In this document: positions 57,107 through 64,000 of the stretch, piece by piece
Layout of the letters: each line of letters opens with the position of its first letter
How positions within the stretch are numbered: position 1 is the stretch's first letter
Assembly (NCBI GenBank): GCA_013368315.1
Contig: JAACJM010000040.1
Span: 1 to 64,000, forward strand
Direction: 5' to 3'
Source of the DNA: Tetrapyrgos nigripes
Lineage: Eukaryota; Basidiomycota; Agaricomycetes; Agaricales; Campanellaceae
DNA length: 64,000 bases
Notes under the pieces: model-generated
Databases searched by the model: none
Told to the model about the DNA's origin: nothing
What the model saw: the letters and a program-made list of their open reading frames with translations, nothing else
Program-made: the position numbers and the translations under genes

Positions 57107-58013
57107 CTACAACTTGATTACTGGACACGCAAAATTGCTTGCCTCACTGTCTGATGGAACCACCAGTAAGCCCTGGAACGCGTGAAAAGAACAGTTAATG
57201 CCCGAATAGCAAGGAGAGATTTGGATACCGAACTGGAACTGACAGTAGAAGGACGTATACTTGACTGTGATAGACTCTGAGCCAGAACACTTGCATGATA
57301 TTATCAATGGTCACTGTAAAGCCTATAGAGTAGCAGGACATTACCGATGCTGGAGGTTTACCACCCCTGGTATCAGTGCGATAGATTTCGTCGGCGAGCG
57401 ATCCATCGATATTAGTCAAGTAAAGCCAGTCAACATCCGACGACCCAGTCGGTACAGGAATCCCAGCTGCTTTAGCAACGACCACAAATGCCTCGGAATT
57501 GCCTGCGAAAGCAGCAGACGTAAAGTCCCATTTGGGACTGACGCCTGAGCCAGTGACAGGGTTGGTGACGAAGTGGTGTTCTCCAAGAACCAAGCGCGAA
57601 TTGACGGTACTGGTGTGTCCATGAAGGGATTTGATCACAGACAAAGCGTCGACGCCAGCAGGGGCTGTATTCCACAAATCGAAAGCAATCGTTGGCAGTT
57701 TATAGTGAAGATTTTTGCGCCATGAAGGCAAGACACGTCGAACATTTCGGCCAAGGTGCCATCAGACCTAAACGGTTCTATGTCAAAATCTGGCAGAAAA
57801 TAGTAGAAGGACGTCAGCTTACGTGAAGTTATTAGCATCGATATCAGAGCAGGTATAATTCTGCGTTCCGACACCAAGAGTCAAGAACGAAACTTTATGG
57901 GCCGGTTGAGGCAAACTTCTGTTCGCAGGAATATAGACAACGGCAGAGGAAACATCACAGCTGCACGTTGTAGCTGCGAAAGCGATGGAGGCGAGTAAGA
58001 AAGGATCCGCAAT
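57107..58013 (-). pseudogene. DUF3455 secreted-type protein with apparent frameshift
   Basis: Exons read DPFLLASIAFAATTC (hydrophobic, signal-like), SSAVVYIPANRSLPQPAHKV, FLTLGVGTQNYTCSD, then an intron, SDGTLAEMFDVSCLHG, AFDLWNTAPAGVDALSV, LVLGEHHFVTNPVTGSG, SPKWDFTSAAFAG, DVDWLYLTNIDGSLADEIYR, GGKPPAS, then an intron and SGSESITVKYTS. This matches DUF3455, a family of small secreted fungal proteins of unknown function. One base appears to be missing near 57707 (ATCTTC|ACTATAAA), where the frame jumps from HGAKIF to YKLPTIAF. The start codon was not found; the frame begins at an acceptor-like TAG at 58014. Probably a recent pseudogene or a sequencing error. Confidence 0.65.
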
Positions 58014-58020
58014 CTACTCA

Positions 58021-58586
58021 AATTTGAGGAGATGGATCTCGTGGCTCGGAGTTGGTACATGCACAGTTCGAGACCATTCACGACTTTGAAGCTTCATGTT
58101 AACCTCTGCTATGTAAAACATCATTCTGTCACGAGTAAAATTCGCAGAATCAGCCACGCCACGAGGGATTTCCTGAAGTCCAGAGATGACCGTTCTGTAA
58201 GGATACTAGAAGGGCAGTTTTCGAAGAAAGAGATCGTTTTGAGGGGATGACAAAGGCCCTCTGCTCAATGCATCAATGAATGTATGTCTGGACGGCAACG
58301 GTCCCACTTACCACTCAGATTGAAGCAATCCAACGGAATGGCGAGTCTGAACATCAAAATCGTACTTGGAAGATTTGAGGAAGACTCGTTTGGTTCACCT
58401 TAGCGGAATTCGAAGCAGAACGGCTGGAACCGAGCCTAGAAGCAGGCCTTACAGTTCAAGTTTCAACAAATCCTAAAGATTATTCAGCATTACTTACTTG
58501 GCACAATTACAACCAAGGCAACTACGTACAATATGGTACAGATCTACTCGTACAGGCAAAAATATCCAGATCCTATAATTACAGCT
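58021..58586. other. Intergenic, no gene
   Basis: No supported gene; likely the first exon or promoter of the DUF3455 gene and the 3' flank of the mannitol gene. Confidence 0.35.
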
Positions 58587-60071
58587 CTAATTGGTACTTG
58601 TGCCTTTCAATTTCTCATGTTGCTTTAGAATTGCGTCCAAATCCTCATCCCCGTCCTTCCACCCTGTCAACTCCAAGATGACGTCCTTGAGTCCCTTTTG
58701 AGAGATTTTCTCCTGCAACTCTTTTGCCTCCTCGTCGTCCCCGTCTTCAGGACTGAACAACAACGCAGCAGCGACGCCCGTCAACAAGCCATCTCTCGGA
58801 AGGTCGAGTTCTCTGCACATCTCTATCGGTCCAAGCAACCTATCTCCCTGCTTCAACTTCCTCAACGGCTCTCTCCCAACCCGCGTTACCTCATCATGCA
58901 ATTGGGGATTGGCAAATCGTCGCAAAATTTGTTCGATATACTTGCTGTGATCGGATTCGTTGAAGACTGAGTACTTTTTCACGAGAGCAGCACCGGACTC
59001 GTTTAAGGCTTTGGAGACGGTAGAGTGGATGAAAGGTGTCTTGATGGCGTCAAGGATAGTCGATTTATGGGTGAGGAAGCCGAGGTAGGCTGTAACTGCG
59101 TGACCGCAACTAGTAAGGTGCATATGAGCGTTGGAGGATTTTCAAAAGCAATTTAGGCATACATACTTGAGTGTGAACAGTTTCCGTTGTACATAGGCCT
59201 CAAGATTATCCGTGGCTGTTTGTGTCGCGTCAACTGTCGGTTCAGCTCTAGAGAACTATCAAGACTCACTATCCATCCCCTTGATCTTGACGTCCTCATC
59301 CGTCCTTTTCAAGCTATTCACATCCACAGTCCATTCATAGAAAGGTTCCACACCAACTTCGAGGACACTCTTTCCCTCAAAAGGAGGCACGATTCGGTCA
59401 ACGGTACAAACAGGGAATCCAATGTTGTCGCGCATATATTTCTGCTCTTCCTCGTTCAGTTCTTTCTCTACCGCTTCTTGAAGGATTGTTGTAGCGTGCT
59501 GCTCATTTTCGCATGCAATGATGTTGATAGGTCCTCTACGAGAAAAAAAAAGAAAAAAGGAAAATGAGGTGTTGACTCGCAATAGACGGACTGCATAGTA
59601 CCACGCACCTATTATCTGCCATCCTAGTCTTGATAATCTGAGCGATGGGCTTCGCAATCTTCGGCAGAACATCTGAAATACCCGTCAGACACAAGCCCAG
59701 CCCAAGTATATGCAACACACACTTGCTCCTACCGCCGTAGTAATGATACTAATATTGGGCTCCTTCGCAACCTTCTTTATCTCCTCGAGATTGGTCGACA
59801 AGACACCACGAACATCCTCGATCCGTTCAGTACGAGATTCATTATCCATGAGATGGATGTCATAGCCGTGTTCCTTGTTGAGAGCATTGATGATGTCTTC
59901 CTGCACGTCTGCAAAGACAACGTGGAAATCAGCTTGAGAGAGGACTGCGCCAATGAATCCTCGTCCGATGTTGCCTGCAGTCAACGTTTACCTGTAAGCA
60001 AGAGTGCAATAATTTGACTGAAGACACCTACCTGCACCGAAGTGAACAGCGACAGGCTTGTTTGTGGTCAT
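58587..60071 (-). CDS. Mannitol-1-phosphate 5-dehydrogenase
   Basis: ATG 60071. Exons: TTNKPVAVHFGAG, then NIGRGFIGAVLSQADFHVVF with the Rossmann GxGNxGRGF, DVQEDIINALNKEHGYDI, SIITTAVGAS, LPKIAKPIAQIIKTRM, GPINIIACENEQHATTIL, PVCTVDRIVPP, LEAYVQRKLFTLN and CGHAVTAYLGFLTHKSTI. The K..N..H active-site pattern is therefore present. It continues through REPLRKLKQGDRLLGP to the stop at 58587. It interconverts fructose-6-phosphate and mannitol-1-phosphate with NAD(H) in the cytosol, feeding mannitol storage and stress protection. Length (about 385-390 residues) is normal. The E. coli counterpart is MtlD. Confidence 0.93.
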
Positions 60072-60612
60072 GATAGTATTAGTGAGGATATAGAGATACA
60101 GATAAAGAAAGCTTGGGCACGATGGGTATCAATGTCCTTTAAGTATAACCAGCAAGCAATAATGAGTGCATAAGTACCGAAAGATTGATGTCATCGACGA
60201 CGAAACGCACTTCGTCATGGAAGAATTGACGTCGAAGCACATATCCGTCAGTCATTGACGTCGTCTTCACTCACTAAAGAGTCACAAAGCATAGCACAAC
60301 CCAGAGCCACAATCCACGCTTGCATTGCGCGTTGATCGCACGAAAAAAAGTCGAAAGGGCGCTTGCCTACTTCATCAAATTTGAAATCAGCATGGACGCG
60401 GACCCAACGGCATCATTGTCTTACCGTGAGCCAACTTGCTATACAGCCTTCATAGCGGATACGTAGTAGTTGCATAGAACGTTGCCAGTGCTTGGAAACC
60501 GTACAAGATCCGAGTCGTTGAATTATAATATGCGCGTCTGAGACGCGTGACGCGACAGGTTTTTCCGACGACTGTCAATGTCGTGGACAGTCATCTGGAG
60601 GTCAAAACCACC
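60072..60612. other. Divergent intergenic region
   Basis: Promoters of the mannitol gene and the DUF6535-ankyrin gene. GACGTC-like and TGACG words cluster at 60190-60260 (for example GATGTCATCGACGACG and TTGACGTCGTC), possible bZIP/CREB-type sites. Confidence 0.4.
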
Positions 60613-63600
60613 ATGAGCAGGCCAGGGACTCCAGCAGAAAGTACCCAACCAGCTCTTTCTCTTGCTCACATTGCGGAACCCTTAGGCAGCAATGTTCAAG
60701 CGCAAGACTATGTTACCTCAGTCTCTGTAGAACCTACCCCGCAAATTGCTGCACCTGTCAGCGCGTTATCTGCAAGTCCATGTGCCAGGAACTCGATGGA
60801 ATCAGAGTCTTTGGATGTATCTGCTCAAAACCCGGACAACTCAAGCACTATCCGGCGAGCCAGATTTGATTCCCCGAACAAGAGTATGTGGTGCCAATCT
60901 TGGAAAGATTTTTCATTGACGACAGCATGTCCAGGCAGCAATGAGGAAAGGGTGTCATCTCGTGCAGTTAGCAGTTCGGACTCTGAAAGCAGTGGCAAAG
61001 GTGAATATCGCGCTTTCTTGTCATGTCAGTTCTTTGACCCATCACTAGATGTCTCGACAGACAACGGTCCCAGTCTGCCTGCCTCGACCACAATTACCTC
61101 AGACCCGGCCGATACGCATAGGATCCAAGCCAATAATCTCCCCAAGTCTACTCAGAACAGTGAGAATTGCTAGTCTCATACCGAATATGACCTTTCTCAT
61201 TAACATGACGTTCCATCACTTGGCGGATTCTAGATAGCAATGATGAACTTCCCCGTAACCTGACAGCCTCTCCAAAGCCTGACTTGACGGAGAGAGGTGA
61301 AGGTGAGCTATCCATCCTAATATTTTCAATGTCACTTTTCTGAGCATTGGTCCAGATTACACGAATCCGGTGGACGATCCGTATCCTGTCCCGAAAACAG
61401 AAGGCTTAAAACCGCCTCAGCTTCAAGGCGACGCAGCTCATGCGAATAAAAGATACCAGTATCAGCCGACTCGCCAAAGTTCTGTCGCAACGGAAGCCCC
61501 TCGCCGACTCCTGGGTATACTACCGGAATATCAGGCTCCATACGACGGTGAGTTTTTTTCTCTCTTTTTCTTTCTCTTGACAATTTATGGCTGTTTCGCT
61601 GAACACCGATGTCTCCCAGGAAGCAGAAACTACGACTACACTCAGAAATATCCTCCGGACGAGTTGGGCAAAGAGGCTAACGAGAACGCTCGGGCATGGA
61701 GGGTGTACCTCGATGAGGCCGAGGATTTTGATCATGAGATGTTAAGGGGATTTCGGGACACGCTTGATGCTCTCCTAGTGTTTGTGAGTGCAGCTCCGCT
61801 GATACGAGGGATCCTTTATTGACTTGAGTCCTAGGCGGCACTCTTTTCTGCGGTAGTAACGACATTTGTCGTCTCCACTTCTGAATCCTTTCAACCAGAC
61901 TACACTCTGGCTACAGCGAGACTTATGGTCGAGCAGAACCAGCTTCTTCGTGCTGCAGGGAATATCACCGCACTTGACTCCGTCCCACGTACATTCGTCG
62001 ACCTGGACAGCGCCGATGTCAGTACCAGTGTTCTCTGGATCAACGGCCTGTTCTTTGCTAGTCTATCCCTTTCGCTAGCTACAGCTCTTCTCTCCGTGCT
62101 TGTTAAGCAATGGCTGCAAGCCTATTCCTCCTCCCTACCTTCTGGCAATGCCCGTGACCGCGCCAAAATACGCCAATTCCGATATCTTGGACTTGTACAG
62201 TGGAAAGTTCCAGAGATAATTGGAATCCTGCCACTTATACTTCATGCTTCCCTCGCGCTTTTCATGGTTGGCCTTTCATTGTATGTTTCCGACCTTCATC
62301 GTTCCCTTTGTTGGGTTGTGGTCTCTGTTACCGCTATCTCATTTGGGATGTATCTTGGGAGCGTCTTCATTCCCGTTTTCACCATCCAATGCCCATATAG
62401 AATCCCAATACTATTTGCACCTCTCAATTTCATAATATTCCCTTTCAGAATTGTCAAATATTATTGGCAAAGAGTCTACTGCGACCTTCAGCACTTCTCC
62501 ATCAGGATCAGGATTCTTGAATCCGAATGGCCATCTCTTCCTGCCAAGTCTATCCGAGATGCAGAAACCGCATTTCTCATGGCTGCGGCTGGTCGACATC
62601 ACTCTATGCTGGCACTTTGTCTTAAATGGTTACAGTCCCTGCAATCCAATGGTTCAATCCGGAAGATTGTCACTCAGGCTCTACACGGCGTTTTTTGTGA
62701 TCAGAGGGAATTTGATCTGCAACACTATACAGAGATCCTTGACTGGAACTCTATTGCAGATTCCATGTGGAGTGCACTGGAGGATGGAGATGAAACATAT
62801 AATCACAAAATTTGCACATCACTCCATGCATTGTGGATAAGCATTAGCTATGCCGATCCTATGGTTCCTCTCATGAAAATGAAATATACACTAGCAGAGG
62901 CGGCCTTGCATGGCTACCTGCATATAGTGAAGATTATGGTTCAAAATGGGGCAGATGTCAATTCTGCACTTCAGGCAGCAGCATGTACAGGGAATTCAGA
63001 CATTGTCAACTATCTAGTTGAGAAGGGTGCAGATGTTAATGGTGAAGGAGGAGGAAGTTTTGGACATGCACTTCAAGCTGCAGTGTATTCTGGAAGATTG
63101 GACATTGTTCAGTACCTTGTGGAACGGGGAGCAGATGTTAACGCAGAGGGAGGAGAGTATGGATTTGCATTGCAGGCTGCAGCAATAGGTGTGGAAAATC
63201 TGAATATTGTCAAATATCTTGTGGGAATGGGTGCGGATGTCGATGCAATGGGAGGGATATATGGATCTGCCCTGCATGCAGCAGCATATGAGGGAAATAT
63301 GGACATTGTTAGATATCTTGTGGAGAATGGGGCAGATGTTAATGCTAAGGGAGGGGAATATGGGTCTGCATTGCAAGTAGCAGCAGTTAGGGGAAATTTG
63401 GATATCATTAAGTACCTTGTGGAGAAGGAAGTAGACATTAACGCACAGGGGGGGAATTTTGGGTCTGCATTGCAAGCGGCAGCAGTCAGGGGAAATCTGG
63501 ATATTTTCAAGTATCTTGTGGAGAGGAAAGCAAACGTCAACGCGATGGGAGGAATGTATGGGTCTGCACTCCAAGCAGCAGCACGTTGGGGACATTTGGA

Positions 63601-63937
63601 GATTGTAAAGTATCTCGTGGAACAGGGAGCAGATGTTAATGCAAAGGGAGGGAATTTCTGGTCTGCATTGCAAGCAGCAGCAGTTAGAGGGAATTTGGAC
63701 ATTATTAAATATCTGGTGGAGAGAGGTGCAAATGTTAATGCAAGGGAGGGAGTGTATGGGCCTGCACTGCATGTAGCAGCGCATTGGGGCCATTTGGGTG
63801 TTGTGCAGTATCTGGTGAAGAAAGGAGCAGACATTAATGCAAAGGGAGGAAAATATGGGTCTGCACTCAAAGCAGCACAGGCAAGAGATAGGATAGAAGT
63901 AGTTAGATATCTGCACTTTAAAGGGGCTACAAGATGA
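60613..63937 (+). CDS. DUF6535 membrane protein with ankyrin-repeat C-terminus
   Basis: Short 5' exons (from ATG 60613, borders near 60881, 60955, 61000, 61054, 61156 and 61234) encode a disordered Ser/Pro-rich region. A DUF6535 domain follows: YPPDELGKEANENARAWRVY and EDFDHEMLRGFRDTLDALL. TM1 (ALFSAVVTTFVV) starts just after an intron near 61783-61833. Next come VLWINGLFFASLSLSLATALLS with VLVKQWLQAY, IGILPLILHASLALFMVGLS and VVVSVTAISFGMYLGSVFI. After a helical linker, eleven ankyrin repeats (62890-63934) fill the C-terminus. DUF6535 proteins are common only in Agaricomycetes; the role is unknown. The ankyrin end presumably faces the cytosol and binds a partner. Stop at 63935-63937. Confidence 0.85.
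62890..63934 (+). repeat. Eleven ankyrin repeats, near-identical units
   Basis: Units of 33-35 codons follow the pattern SALQAAAxxGNLDIVKYLV and ERGADVNAxGGxYG. Units 6, 7 and 9 (about 63365, 63465 and 63660) share long nucleotide stretches such as GCAGCAGTTAGGGGAAATTTGG, indicating recent internal duplication. The extra GGxYG loop between repeats is uniform. Confidence 0.9.
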
Positions 63938-64000
63938 ATGATTGAAGACATCGCCGTACGTTGGCGGTTGGTCGCTGTGAAAAGACAAAGGAAGAAGTTT

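Noticed and set aside
63014..63988. Two long minus-strand ORFs (280 and 324 codons) opposite the ankyrin array
   Set aside because: They are a by-product of the periodic repeat and its codon bias; the Cys/Ser-rich products have no domain logic, and the + strand encodes clear ankyrins.
1..64000. CRISPR arrays, bacterial operons or phage genes
   Set aside because: No regular spacer-repeat arrays; all clear genes are eukaryotic and spliced.

Overview
The window comes from a filamentous fungus, almost certainly an Agaricomycete (mushroom-forming basidiomycete). Genes are split by many 50-60 base introns with GTRNGY donors and YAG acceptors. The gene set includes a chromovirus LTR retrotransposon, DUF6535-ankyrin and DUF6589 proteins, a basidiomycete-type F-box protein, GPI-anchored chitin deacetylase, mannitol-1-phosphate dehydrogenase and tandem cytochrome P450s. 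No bacterial-style operons, CRISPR array or replicon features are visible.

Layout. Positions 1-12.5 kb are a transposon-rich, gene-poor block. It holds the 5' part of a retroelement running off the left edge, then a near-complete chromovirus (2303-8610) whose pol is broken only by TGA codons, then a CpG-poor zone of relics. An intron-containing tRNA-Pro(TGG) gene marks its right end. Positions 13-33 kb are ordinary gene space: two unknown proteins, a GPI-anchored Ser/Thr-rich protein, a conserved unknown protein, an EVE-domain (THYN1-like) protein, a chitin deacetylase, a PIN-domain protein, a phosphoinositide-specific phospholipase C and a fungal rhodopsin-domain membrane protein. Positions 33-40 kb are a decay zone: a multiply frameshifted FMN-dependent alpha-hydroxy-acid oxidase, a VPS28 (ESCRT-I) gene with a nonsense codon, a frameshift and a small inverted-repeat transposon in its last exon, and a tail-to-tail P450 pair of which one copy is degenerate. 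Positions 41-64 kb hold a 5'-truncated DUF6589 gene, a secreted S33 peptidase, a mitochondrial-carrier-like protein, a third P450, the SMC5/6 subunit Nse3, an F-box protein, a DUF3455 protein with an apparent frameshift, mannitol-1-phosphate 5-dehydrogenase and a DUF6535-ankyrin-repeat membrane protein.

The genes do not form one pathway. Housekeeping functions (Nse3, mannitol metabolism, chitin deacetylation, PI-PLC signalling) are interspersed with fast-evolving families (P450, F-box, DUF6535-ANK, DUF6589). The main stories are sequence decay and duplication: CGA-to-TGA changes in the retroelement, an insertion in VPS28 whose removal leaves the exon in frame, and an inverted P450 duplication with local loss of catalytic segments. 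Exon boundaries were inferred by eye from splice signals and from remembered family conservation, and no database search was run.
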